Origin: an uncultured Desulfobacter sp. | Lineage (GTDB): Bacteria; Desulfobacterota; Desulfobacteria; Desulfobacterales; Desulfobacteraceae | Assembly: GCF_963665355.1 (NCBI RefSeq) | Contig: NZ_OY762229.1 | Span: 1,488,001 to 1,552,000 of the forward strand | Length of the DNA stretch: 64,000 bases | Reading direction: 5' to 3' | Shown: one piece after another, positions 56,223-64,000 of the stretch | Layout: each line of letters starts with the position of its first letter | Position numbering within the stretch: position 1 is the stretch's first letter | Position numbers and translations under genes: made by a program | Notes under the pieces: generated by a model | What the model was told of the DNA's origin: nothing | Database searches by the model: none | Seen by the model: the letters and a program-made list of their open reading frames with translations, nothing else

Positions 56223-57704
56223 ATGTCAGTGGATACATTACTCAGAACGGGCATTGCCAGTCATGCTTCAGGTAGACTCAAGGAGGCTGAGCAATTTTAC
56301 CGTCAGGTTCTTGCCCAGGTTCCTGATCACCCTGATGCCAACAATTTTATGGGAGTGCTGGCCTACAACGTCGGTAAAAACGATCTGGCCATTGCTTATA
56401 TTAGAAAAGCCATAGAACGGATGCCGTTAAATTCAGGATGCTTTAACAACATGGGCAATGTTTTTCAGCAGCAGGAAAAATACCGGGAATCAGTGAAGTG
56501 GTATGAGATGTCTGTCAGAATAAAGCCTGCCAATAAAATGGCCCATAATAATATTGCTGTGGCATACCTTAATTTGGGCATTCTGGATAAGGCCCTTGCC
56601 TCTGTCAAAGCGGCTATAGATATAGATCCGGAATATGCCGAGGCCCATAGCAACCATGGTGAAATTCTCAGGGCCATGGGAGACAATGACGGGGCCCTTG
56701 TGGCCATCAATAAGGCGATTTCACTTTCTGCCGACATGGTCAGCGCAAACTGGAACCGCGCGCTTATCTGGTTGTCCCAGGGAAATTTTCAAGACGGATG
56801 GCCTGCATATGAGTGGCGGTGGCGTCGTCCAACAACCCGCAGCAGGGTGTTTGCCCACGGCACTGCGTGGCAGGGCCAGGATGTCAAGGGGAAGGTTCTG
56901 TTTGTTTATGAAGAGCAGGGGCTTGGCGACACCTTGCAGTTTATCCGCTATCTTCCCAAGCTCCAGGCTTTGGGGGCCCGGGTGGTTTTTGAAACAGGCA
57001 CGTCCCTGATTCGTCTGGTGGCGGATAATCGGCTTTATGACCGACTTCTTGTGGCATTAAAAAGCGTGGACACCCGGCCTGTAGACAGGTTTGATTTCCA
57101 TGTTCCACTTTTATCCCTGCCACACCTATTGAAAACTAAAATAGACACAATTCCCGATACAATCCCCTATCTGAAAGCTGATCCGGCACTTTGCCGTGTC
57201 TGGAAAAACAGGATCTCCGGTGATAATTCCTTTAAAATAGGCCTTGTCTGGGCCGGTCGTCCGGATCATAAAAACGACGTTAACCGATCCATCCATTTAA
57301 GTCTGTTTGAAACACTTGGCAAGATTGAAGGGGCCTCCTTCTATAGTCTTCAAAAAGAAAAACATGAAAAATGGACCAACATGGAGGGATTGACACTCTT
57401 TGAAAAGGATTTAGGACCCGAAATTTCAGATTTTGCTGACACGGCAGCCATTATTGAAAATATGGACCTCGTTATATCCGTGGACACTTCGGTGGTACAT
57501 CTGGCAGGGGCTTTGGGAAAGCCTGTATGGACCCTTCTTCCCTTTTCGGCGGACTTCCGGTGGTTGCTTGAGCGGGAAGATTCTCCATGGTATCCGACCA
57601 TGCGGCTGTTCAGGCAGACCTGTGCCGGGGAATGGATGCCGGTAATGCAACGGGTTCAGCAGGCGCTTGCCGAAAAAATGATTAAACTCAAAAAAAATGG
57701 TTGA
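56223..57704 (+). CDS. TPR-repeat glycosyltransferase-like protein
   Basis: Protein of 493 residues. ATG 56223 is preferred as GGAG is then 6 bases upstream. Residues 1-190 are about five tetratricopeptide repeats (AEQFYRQVLAQVPDHPDANN, NMGNVFQQQEKYRESVKWYE). The C-terminal part (about 215-480) is GT-B-like, related to family 9 (VYEEQGLGDTLQFIRYLP, GLVWAGRPDHKND, VISVDTSVVHLAGALGKPVW). Such proteins commonly glycosylate flagellins or surface proteins. Last gene of the glycosylation locus. Confidence 0.8.
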   Translation: MSVDTLLRTGIASHASGRLKEAEQFYRQVLAQVPDHPDANNFMGVLAYNVGKNDLAIAYIRKAIERMPLNSGCFNNMGNVFQQQEKYRESVKWYEMSVRIKPANKMAHNNIAVAYLNLGILDKALASVKAAIDIDPEYAEAHSNHGEILRAMGDNDGALVAINKAISLSADMVSANWNRALIWLSQGNFQDGWPAYEWRWRRPTTRSRVFAHGTAWQGQDVKGKVLFVYEEQGLGDTLQFIRYLPKLQALGARVVFETGTSLIRLVADNRLYDRLLVALKSVDTRPVDRFDFHVPLLSLPHLLKTKIDTIPDTIPYLKADPALCRVWKNRISGDNSFKIGLVWAGRPDHKNDVNRSIHLSLFETLGKIEGASFYSLQKEKHEKWTNMEGLTLFEKDLGPEISDFADTAAIIENMDLVISVDTSVVHLAGALGKPVWTLLPFSADFRWLLEREDSPWYPTMRLFRQTCAGEWMPVMQRVQQALAEKMIKLKKNG

Positions 57705-57729
57705 CAATAAATATTAAAACCTATAGATT
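57701..57729 (+). promoter_or_regulatory. tRNA operon promoter
   Basis: TTGACA (57701-57706) is followed after 17 bases by TAGATT (57724-57729). The -35 is perfect and overlaps the stop of the TPR gene. It places the start of transcription about 18 bases before tRNA-Lys. Confidence 0.5.
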
Positions 57730-57753
57730 GCCCCTGTTTTTGACATTGCCTTC

Positions 57754-57829
57754 GGGCCGTTAACTCAGTCGGTAGAGTATCTGCCTTTTAAGCAGAGAGT
57801 CGCTGGTTCGAGCCCAGCACGGCCCACCA
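57754..57829 (+). tRNA. tRNA-Lys (anticodon TTT)
   Basis: 76 bases including encoded CCA. Acceptor GGGCCGT/ACGGCCC, D-arm, anticodon stem TCTGC/GCAGA with loop CTTTTAA, and T-loop GGTTCGAGCC are all present. Confidence 0.95.
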
Positions 57830-57854
57830 TTTTTATCAGTGTCAAAAGTTAAGT

Positions 57855-57932
57855 GTCCCCATCGTCTAGCCCGGTCCAGGACACAGGCCTTTCACGCCTG
57901 CGACAGGGGTTCGAATCCCCTTGGGGACGCCA
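57855..57932 (+). tRNA. tRNA-Glu (anticodon TTC)
   Basis: 78 bases including encoded CCA. Acceptor GTCCCCA/TGGGGAC, anticodon stem CAGGC/GCCTG with loop CTTTCAC, and T-loop GGTTCGAATCC are present. It lies 25 bases after tRNA-Lys in the same operon. A decayed integrase follows, so its 3' end was probably an attachment site. Confidence 0.95.
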
Positions 57933-58012
57933 CTGAAAATAAAGGCTTTCAGCGTTTTGCTGGGAGCCTTTTGTATTGCGGACACAAAATCCGGACACAA
58001 AAAATTTCGGCG

Positions 58013-58390
58013 TTATCCTCTCACAGCTTTCTTTGTCTTAAAGGGAACAAGGGTTCCCGGTCCTGCTACCCCTTTTTCAAAGGCTTCCCTGGTCGATTCA
58101 AGATCAAGTTTTTTTAAATACCTGTTTGTCGTTGTCGGGCTTTTATGCCTTAATTACAGACATGTCATATCCTTTGTGATAAAGGATGCTGGCGGTCTGG
58201 TGCCTTATACCGTGAAAACCAAAAGGTTTGACTCCGGCCCTTTCACAAAGCTTTTTCATGAAATGCCTTCTTTCTTTAAAGGGCTTTCCATAATATGGTT
58301 CACAAAAATGCTCTTTATTCAGGCAGACAAAAACGAATGGTGTCTCTTTAATAGGCCTTTCCTGCCATAGCGGCGTTATTTCATTGCATA
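58013..58390 (-). pseudogene. Tyrosine recombinase (integrase), C-terminal remnant
   Basis: On the minus strand one frame reads CERAGVKPFGFHGIRHQTAS with the HxxR box of the catalytic domain. A frameshift near GYDMSVIKA then leads into SPTTTNRYLKKLDLES with the catalytic Tyr. It ends at 58013 with KTKKAVRG stop. The N-terminal half is missing. Position directly after tRNA-Glu and orientation toward it are typical of integrated elements. Confidence 0.75.
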
Positions 58391-58409
58391 AATTCCGAGC
58401 TCATAAAAA

Positions 58410-58788
58410 ACTAAGACTGAAAAACGCATTGATGATGTTGAACTCCTTGCTCAACAAATTTCAATTTCCCCTGATATCCTGGTCAAAGACAGTAGATCTT
58501 TGGAATCGCTGTTAAAAAAAATTACCGGATGACACTATAATTCAAAAATTTAAAGACCCTGATCCGTTTCACGAACAAGCTTATCCAAGCCCTATTGCCG
58601 AAAAAAATGCCATCTCAAAACTTATTGGCAAACCCCTTTCAAAATTGTCATCTGATCAGATGGAGATAATAGCTCAGCAGATTTCAAAATCCTTGGATAA
58701 GAAACAGATAAAGAAAATGATCGATCAATATTTAATTACAAAACCGAATTTAAGGATTGTCGGGGGAAGAACGGCGAATGATACATGA
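58410..58788 (+). pseudogene. Frameshifted remnant of an unidentified gene
   Basis: Two frames follow each other: KTEKRIDDVELLAQQISISP to a stop after LLKKITG, then DDTIIQKFKDPDPFHEQAYP continuing to a stop at 58788. The shift lies at the A8 run near 58516. Helical and charged; no family recognised. Probably cargo of the element inserted at tRNA-Glu. Confidence 0.4.
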
Positions 58789-58908
58789 CGTGAAAGAATT
58801 TTTGGGGCTTGATCATAACATCGGCCAAGAAGTATGTCTTCATAAAGCTTAAAAATGAGAGATAGAAAAAAAGATGTAGATAAAATTAGCCCGGTCTGTG
58901 AATAAATA

Positions 58909-59305
58909 ATGCGCCAAACAAAAATTATTCACAGAAAGGATCAAGAAAACCCGGGCATGACATCTACATACGCTGAATCTTTTCATAATGCAAATATCAA
59001 GACACAATGGTCCAGAGATGAAGTTTCTATGAAAATTATAGATTTCGAGAACCGTAAAGGCAAACTCAGTCAGCGTGAGTTTGCCATGGATGTCGGCGTT
59101 CCCCGCACAACTTTACAAAACTGGCTCAACCGGATGGATAAAATAGATGAGGCTCCGGCGATAGTCGCTTTTTTTGAAAGTCCGGCAGGTGTGAAATTTT
59201 TACATACCTTGATTCAGGCCCTCCATTTTGAATTCACCAAGGTGGGATGCGCCAGCATCCGTAATATTTGCAACTTCCTTAAGTTAACCCGGTTATCAAG
59301 TTTTG
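58909..59305 (+). pseudogene. Insertion sequence transposase, N-terminal fragment
   Basis: Frame with a HTH-type region (KLSQREFAMDVGVPRTTLQN) and FFESPAGVKFLHTLIQALHF, followed by RNICNFLKLTRLSSF. This resembles the N-terminal part of a larger transposase seen in Desulfobacterota. It breaks off at about 59305, where the yeiH remnant begins. CTGTGAATAA/TTATTCACAG flank its start. Confidence 0.5.
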
Positions 59306-60000
59306 GGCATGATCATTGCCAATACCATGGGAACCCCCAAATGGGTTCTGCCCTCCTGCAAGGTTGAATTCTTCATCAAGGCGGGCTGGTTCTTCTGGGC
59401 GCCGAGGTGCTCTTCAACATGATGATTGCCATGCCTGAGGTGATCAAGGCCGTGGGCATGCCTGAAATTCTGGGCGGCGCCTGGATGGGCGGAACCATTG
59501 ACGCCACGGGCGCGGTGGCGGCTGCCGGTGCGTTTTTAGGCGAAAAAGCCGCCACCATCAAGATGATCCAGAACGTGCTCATCGGTGTAACGGCCTTCTG
59601 TGTGGCCATGTACTGGACCATGAAAGTGGAACGTGAGGCCGGCAGAGATGTTGGTGCCATGGAGATCTGGAACCGGTTTCCCAAATTCGTCCTGGGCTTT
59701 CTGGCGGCATCCGTCCTCTTTTCCATCCTGGACAGCAGCCTCGGCAAAGATCTGGGAACAGCCATGCTGGACCAGGGCGTTGTCAGAGGCGGCACACGCC
59801 TTTTACGCGGGTGGTTTTTTGCCCTGTCCTTTGCTGCCATCGGACTGTCCACCAACTTCCGAGAACTTGCCAAATACTTCAAAGGCGGGAAACCGTTGAT
59901 CCTCTACGTCTGCGGACAAAGTCTGAACCTGATTCTGACCCTGGGTATGGCATACATTATGTTTTATCTGGTATTCCCTGAAATCACTGCGAAAATATGA
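59306..60000 (+). pseudogene. YeiH-family putative sulfate exporter, 5'-truncated and frameshifted
   Basis: The N-terminal part is replaced by the IS fragment. From GMIIANTMGTPKWVLPSC the frame runs to FIKAGW, where one base is lost near 59385; the frame then continues [16 protein letters not shown] and several hydrophobic helices to FPEITAKI stop. Intact members have about ten membrane helices. Not functional as it stands. Confidence 0.65.
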
Positions 60001-60008
60001 AAAACTGA

Positions 60009-60033
60009 GGCCGGGAGCAAGTTGCTCCCGGCC
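60009..60033. terminator. Strong hairpin between the permease remnant and a small gene
   Basis: GGCCGGGAGCAA (60009-60020) and TTGCTCCCGGCC (60022-60033) are perfect complements with a single central G. There is no U-tract. Likely an mRNA-stabilising or attenuating hairpin between the two genes. Confidence 0.5.
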
Positions 60034-60054
60034 TGTTAACCGGAAACGAATAGT

Positions 60055-60285
60055 ATGAACTCTAAAAACTTTTTGGGCCGAATCGTTAAATTCATTCTTG
60101 TCATGGGTTCAACCCTGGTACTGATTTACGGGGTACTTCCTATGCTTACAAGTTCCGTGGGAATCCTGAACCGCATGTCCGTCTATCTGGCGGACAACGG
60201 CATCAATCCCACCAATTATTACTACACAGACGTTGAGCAGGTGGCCGAAGCCGAACAGTATCTGCGAACCGCCCTGGAAGAGTAA
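60055..60285 (+). CDS. Small membrane-anchored protein downstream of the permease
   Basis: Protein of 76 residues with one hydrophobic helix (IVKFILVMGSTLVLIYGVLP) and a short acidic periplasmic-type tail. Only a weak ribosome-binding site (GGAAACG). Unrecognised; probably an accessory of the YeiH-type permease that has lost its partner. Confidence 0.6.
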   Translation: MNSKNFLGRIVKFILVMGSTLVLIYGVLPMLTSSVGILNRMSVYLADNGINPTNYYYTDVEQVAEAEQYLRTALEE

Positions 60286-60317
60286 AATCCCCCCAGAAAA
60301 CTTTGGCTGTATAATCA

Positions 60318-60353
60318 CCAGAGCTCTCCGGGGTAAAAGGCGGAGGGCTCTGG
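60318..60353. terminator. Bidirectional terminator-like hairpin
   Basis: CCAGAGC plus CCG pairs with CGG plus GCTCTGG across a short loop. It lies 33 bases after the small membrane gene and 26 bases after the stop of the convergent secreted-protein gene. A TTTTT run follows 11 bases downstream on the plus strand. Confidence 0.5.
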
Positions 60354-60378
60354 GAACAAGACTTTTTGGCAGTTCCTG

Positions 60379-60792
60379 CTACCGGCCGGCCGGGACGTTA
60401 TCCAGCACCATGATCTCCTGGGTGCCGATAAAGGCCTCCTCGCCGGTTGTGTATCCGGTGAGTGTCAGTGTGTTATAATCGCCGATAACCAGCCCGTCCA
60501 GTGTCTTTATTTCATTTGAAGCAAATTTGGCGACAAAATTCCCCCGGTCATCGGATTTCCACCAGTCTATGGCCACGCCATTCAAAAATACAGTCGCGCC
60601 GACCACCAGGTCGTAGGCGATATCTGTATGAACCGTGACAACGGTACTGTTGCTTTGAATGTTCAGCACATTGGGAGAGACATCAATTTCGATGTCAAAG
60701 GCGTGACACGGGGCAGGCATTTGCAGCAAAAAAAGCGAAAAGACCGCAAAACTGCAAAGGGACAAACAAAGGGATTTCATTCTTTTTTCCAT
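60379..60792 (-). CDS. Secreted protein of unknown function
   Basis: Protein of 137 residues from MEKRMKSLCLSLC, with AGGAGG upstream. The signal peptide ends near PCHAFD. The mature part is beta-rich (IEIDVSPNVLNIQ, VVTVHTDIAYDLVVGATVFL) and resembles an Ig-like fold. No further family is recognised. It may be periplasmic. Confidence 0.65.
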   Translation of the reverse strand: MEKRMKSLCLSLCSFAVFSLFLLQMPAPCHAFDIEIDVSPNVLNIQSNSTVVTVHTDIAYDLVVGATVFLNGVAIDWWKSDDRGNFVAKFASNEIKTLDGLVIGDYNTLTLTGYTTGEEAFIGTQEIMVLDNVPAGR

Positions 60793-60900
60793 GACTTTTC
60801 CTCCTGTGTTGGCCGTCTGCTCCGCCGTTATACGCATTATGCACCGGAATTGCGAAAGCAGACGTTTCTGGGGTTTTGAAACTTTCTAATTATCTGATTT

Positions 60901-61950
60901 TTAATAATCATCTGTCAAGGTCATTAAAAAGGCTTGGATTTTTTCCAGGTCTGTCTGTGACAGCCCCAGGTTCCCGACCGCGTCTGACAGGTTGTCATTC
61001 ACTTCCGGTGTAAAACCTGTGTGGTCATTTATAAACTCAAGCATTTCCATGAGGGTTGGAAAATAACCGTTGTGGGAGTAAGGAGCGGACAGCGCGATGT
61101 TACGCAGGGTCGGGATTTTGAATTTTCCGTTTTGGGCGTCATCTCCGACCACAGGCCCCAGACCCAGATCCGGCTCCGATGGAATTCCAGGGTTGGCCGG
61201 AACGCCGATATTGGCATACCGGTAATTGGTGAAAAGAGGTGCCGGTGCACCAAACGCCTCTGTCGTAGAATGACAGGCGGCACAATTAGCCTCAAAAAGG
61301 ACCCGGCCGGCCTCCTCATCATCGGAAAGAGCTGCAGTGTCAAACTTAGAGCTGAATTTGGTTACATCGGTGGAGCGTTCATATGCCGCGATGGCTTCGC
61401 CGAATTTATTATAGGCATCGTCCACGTCAGTCAGTGATCCACTGCCGAAAACACTGAACCACAGATTGACGTAAGCAGAATTCTCAATCACATCAATCAC
61501 CGCAGCTTTGCTGGGCATAGCCATTTCAACAGGATTTAAGGGCGGACCCTGGGCCTGTTCTGCAAGGGGGTCTCCCAAGACCCAACCGGCCGCACGACCG
61601 TCCCAGAACATACCGCCGACCCACTCTCCGTCGATATTTTCCAAAATCGGGCTGAATCCGGCATAGGCAGAAGACGGGGCGTTCCGACCGCCTTTGCTGA
61701 TCCCGTCCGCGCCCGTTGAAACAAAATTGGCAACGGGATCCAGGTGATTGGTAATATCCGCAAATCCGCTGAAGTGGTGATGGCAGTTCCGGCAGGACTG
61801 CTCACCGTTAAATGACATGTTCTTGTCGTTATAAAGCCGCATCCCGAGTTTTTCCATCTTGGAACTGACTGTCGGACTGCCGCCGGCAGCCCAGGCCGCC
61901 GAAACCAGAAACAGTGAACTTACAAAAATACCTGTCAGTTTTTTCATCAT
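60901..61950 (-). CDS. Di-haem cytochrome c peroxidase family protein
   Basis: Protein of 349 residues with a signal peptide (cut near AWAAG) and two haem-binding motifs, CRNCH near residue 55 and CAACH near residue 224, in a MauG/CcpA-type frame. It would reduce hydrogen peroxide, or oxidise a substrate, in the periplasm. AAGGAGAG precedes the ATG. Confidence 0.88.
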   Translation of the reverse strand: MMKKLTGIFVSSLFLVSAAWAAGGSPTVSSKMEKLGMRLYNDKNMSFNGEQSCRNCHHHFSGFADITNHLDPVANFVSTGADGISKGGRNAPSSAYAGFSPILENIDGEWVGGMFWDGRAAGWVLGDPLAEQAQGPPLNPVEMAMPSKAAVIDVIENSAYVNLWFSVFGSGSLTDVDDAYNKFGEAIAAYERSTDVTKFSSKFDTAALSDDEEAGRVLFEANCAACHSTTEAFGAPAPLFTNYRYANIGVPANPGIPSEPDLGLGPVVGDDAQNGKFKIPTLRNIALSAPYSHNGYFPTLMEMLEFINDHTGFTPEVNDNLSDAVGNLGLSQTDLEKIQAFLMTLTDDY

Positions 61951-62200
61951 GTTGCTCTCCTTTTAATCTTTTTTTAGGTGCAAAAAATCCGCCTTGGGAC
62001 GGAATAAATAACCAACAAAAAAAAATGATGCAGAATTTATGAAACCACCTCCTTATCGTTTGGATGAAAACACGTTCGATAAAGATTTTTCTGTTAAAAG
62101 ACGGCATGCAGGCCGGCTGGTGATCAGTAGATACCGATAATGGGGAACTCTACCAGACGTAATTTTGAAAGGGTATTGGCAAAATGCCTAGTTCAAACAC

Positions 62201-62233
62201 AGCCACCGGCTTACTAAAAAAGAACCGGTGGCT
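62201..62233 (-). terminator. Terminator of the response regulator gene
   Basis: AGCCACCGG and CCGGTGGCT pair across a 15-base A/T-rich loop. On the minus strand the stem lies 33-65 bases past the stop codon. No long U-run, so efficiency is uncertain. The rest of the 315-base gap shows no gene. Confidence 0.5.
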
Positions 62234-62265
62234 TAAAATTTCAGAGATGAAGGGCTTGCCCGAAA

Positions 62266-62925
62266 TTACAGGTTGGTGATGCCTTCCCGTATGGCAAATT
62301 TGGTCAGTTCAGCAATGGAATGAAGGCCAACCTTGTCCATGATGTTTCTTCTGTGGGCATCGACGGTTTTTGAACTTAATTGAAGTTTTCCAGCGATCTC
62401 TTTGGTGTTCAGGCCTTCGGAAATCAGTTGAAGGATCTCTCGTTCCCGGTCGGTCAGGTTTTTCCTGTTCGTATTCCGGCCTGTTTCATTTTCAGGAACA
62501 ACCCTGGACAAATACCCTTCCACAATGGTCCCTGCAATTTTAGGGCTGATGTAGACTTGTCCTTTTGCCACCAGACGGATGGCTGAAACCAGTTCCCTTG
62601 CGATGCAATTTTTCAAAATATAACCGGATACGCCCGCCTGGAACATCCCCTCCACAAACCGCTTGTCCGAATGCATGGAAAGGGCCAGAACTTTAGTTCC
62701 GGGAACCTCGGAGATTATTTTCCGGGTGGCTTCCATACCGTTTAATTCGGGCATGGAGACATCCATGATCACAAGGTCCGGGTTAAATTTTTTTACTGCG
62801 GACAAGGCGGCCACGCCGCTGTCTGCCTCGGCCATCACCAGAAAATCGCGTTCTCTGTCAAGAAGCAGCCGAAGCCCTTCACGGATTACATGGTGATCGT
62901 CGGCAAGAATGATACTTGTTTGCAT
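62266..62925 (-). CDS. NarL/FixJ-type response regulator
   Basis: Protein of 219 residues: receiver domain with the acidic pair DD (9-10) and phospho-acceptor Asp55 in VIMDVSMPELNG, then a LuxR-type helix-turn-helix (LTDREREILQLISEGLNTKE). It pairs with the histidine kinase upstream on the same strand. Target genes cannot be read from the sequence, though the peroxidase gene lies next downstream. Confidence 0.9.
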   Translation of the reverse strand: MQTSIILADDHHVIREGLRLLLDRERDFLVMAEADSGVAALSAVKKFNPDLVIMDVSMPELNGMEATRKIISEVPGTKVLALSMHSDKRFVEGMFQAGVSGYILKNCIARELVSAIRLVAKGQVYISPKIAGTIVEGYLSRVVPENETGRNTNRKNLTDREREILQLISEGLNTKEIAGKLQLSSKTVDAHRRNIMDKVGLHSIAELTKFAIREGITNL

Positions 62926-62954
62926 AATGCGTCCTTTTTTATAAGAAAGTCTGT

Positions 62955-63015
62955 ATAACAGCCACGGCCTGAGTGTGAAGATTAATATGCCAGATCAACC
63001 CGTGGCTGTTACAGG
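62955..63015. repeat. REP-like palindromic repeat, copy C
   Basis: AACAGCCACGG (62957-62967) pairs perfectly with CCGTGGCTGTT (63000-63010). Flanking ATAACAG and ACAGGG are shared with copy A near 40.7 kb. It overlaps the stop of the histidine kinase gene. Confidence 0.5.
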
Positions 63016-64000
63016 GAATCCTTCACATTGTAAGGAACTTTCAGAATTGCCCGGGTTCCCGCACCGGTTTCAGACTGGACAGTGAATTCACCGCCAATGG
63101 AACGGAACCGTTCCCGGATGCTGAAAAGGCCGAATCCCATATTTTTATACTGCATTTCAGAATCAAACCCGATGCCGTTATCCGTAACACAGATTTCAAG
63201 AAAATTGGTTCCGTCAGAGAACCGGACGGTTGTTTTTGTAGCCTTTGCGTGCTTGATAATATTATGGAGCAGTTCTCGTACCGTCCTGAAAATAAGAATA
63301 TTGAGACTGTTATCCAACCGTTGTCCATCCAGATCTCCCTCCAGACGGATATCAATGCCGCTTTGCATGCATGTGTTTTCAAAAAGCCACTCCAGTGCCG
63401 GTTTCAGCCCCAGTTCATAAAGAACCGGCGGGCTGATTTCAAAGGTCAGGGTACGGGTTTCCTGGATAATTTCTTCAAGTATATCCTCCAGTTCTTCTAT
63501 TTTCCGGACACCGCCGGTATTGTCCGTTGCCCGGAAATCCTTCAGCATAGCCAGTTTTAACTGGCAGATGGCCAGTTTTTGACTGATCTGGTCGTGAAGG
63601 TCTGATGCAAGACGTCGCCGTTCCGTTTCCTCAGTTAAAAGCAGTTTATAAGTAAGATGACGCAGCCGGGTTCGCTGGGACTGCAATTTTTCTTCGTAGC
63701 TTTTCCGCTCCCGGATTTCATGATTTAAGCGGGTATTGGTCCGTTGCAGATTTTCATGAACCCGGGTGAGTTTATCAAAAAGAGCCTGGAACTCACTGCA
63801 CAAAATACCTATCTCATCATTTCGGTTCAGACATAACAACGGCATAACCGGGGTTGCGTCCCCTAAAGAAACGACTCTTGCCGTCAATTTTCCTAAAGGA
63901 TCAATGACCACCCGGTTTAATAGAAAATACATGACAAGCAGCAGGGCAACTCCGGCAAGACAGGTAGAAATCAATACAAAAAACATTGTATTTTTGGCAT
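63009..64000 (-). CDS. Sensor histidine kinase (N-terminus outside window)
   Basis: At least 325 residues to the first Met seen, and the frame stays open to the right edge. One transmembrane helix is followed by a HAMP-type linker (VVIDPLGKLTARV), a coiled coil, HisKA_3 with the phospho-acceptor His in LASDLHDQISQKL, and a HATPase_c domain (TVRELLHNIIKHAKATKT, DNGIGFD, GFGLFSIRERF). It is the NarX-like partner of the response regulator downstream. The sensed signal depends on the missing N-terminus. Confidence 0.88.
   Translation of the reverse strand, partial: AKNTMFFVLISTCLAGVALLLVMYFLLNRVVIDPLGKLTARVVSLGDATPVMPLLCLNRNDEIGILCSEFQALFDKLTRVHENLQRTNTRLNHEIRERKSYEEKLQSQRTRLRHLTYKLLLTEETERRRLASDLHDQISQKLAICQLKLAMLKDFRATDNTGGVRKIEELEDILEEIIQETRTLTFEISPPVLYELGLKPALEWLFENTCMQSGIDIRLEGDLDGQRLDNSLNILIFRTVRELLHNIIKHAKATKTTVRFSDGTNFLEICVTDNGIGFDSEMQYKNMGFGLFSIRERFRSIGGEFTVQSETGAGTRAILKVPYNVKDSL

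Overview
The window looks like a chromosomal segment of a marine sulfate-reducing Desulfobacterota bacterium, most likely Desulfobacteraceae. This is inferred from the style of the genes (hyp maturation cluster, iorAB remnants, di-haem peroxidase, sigma-54 regulators, many decayed insertion sequences). No taxonomic marker gene is present, so the placement is tentative.

Layout. 1-3986: a very large secreted protein with two lamin-tail-like domains and a calcineurin-type phosphoesterase, cut by the left edge. 4195-9568: a polyamine-type ABC transporter (substrate-binding protein, then potA, potB, potC) behind a GAF-LuxR regulator. 10.05-14.2 kb: a small accessory element with an orphan terminator, a serine resolvase with a candidate res site, a ribbon-helix-helix-like protein and a P-loop ATPase. 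14.2-15.7 kb: two nested, broken insertion sequences. 15.8-20.6 kb: hypC-hypF-hypD-hypE for [NiFe]-hydrogenase maturation, abutting a doubly truncated iorAB remnant. 22.2-23.7 kb: further insertion-sequence material, including an inverted copy of the IS end found at 15.1 kb.

24.8-37.9 kb is a minus-strand envelope and proteostasis island: a lone GroEL, a cytidylate-kinase-like protein, a ZraP/CpxP-like periplasmic protein, a small membrane protein, FtsH, a ferritin-like/GGDEF protein, two SPFH (HflK/HflC-like) proteins, an ABM-domain protein, a 46-residue basic protein, a PAS/sigma-54 activator and a transglutaminase-like protein. A good sigma-54 promoter match sits inside it. A decayed copy of the kinase gene, with its upstream region, lies just before the transglutaminase gene. 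An Lrp-type regulator with phased TCGA boxes then faces a lipoprotein amidohydrolase (38-40.7 kb).

41-57.7 kb is a flagellar-chaperone and nonulosonic-acid glycosylation locus: fliS, a FliT-like gene and flaG; two glycosyltransferase-like genes; pseB, pseF and pseI; a GNAT gene behind a 12-G tract; an SDR/ATP-grasp fusion; a HAD hydrolase; a TylF-type methyltransferase; a second NeuB-type synthase; and a TPR glycosyltransferase. PseC and PseG were not found. tRNA-Lys and tRNA-Glu follow, with a decayed tyrosine integrase next to tRNA-Glu and an IS fragment joined to a broken yeiH-type permease. The right end holds a small membrane protein, a secreted protein, a di-haem peroxidase, and a NarL-type response regulator with its histidine kinase (cut by the right edge).

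The leads most worth following are the proteostasis island with its duplicated promoter, the poly-G tract ahead of the GNAT gene, the ferritin-like diguanylate cyclase, and the SDR/ATP-grasp/HAD module inside a pse locus lacking pseC and pseG.
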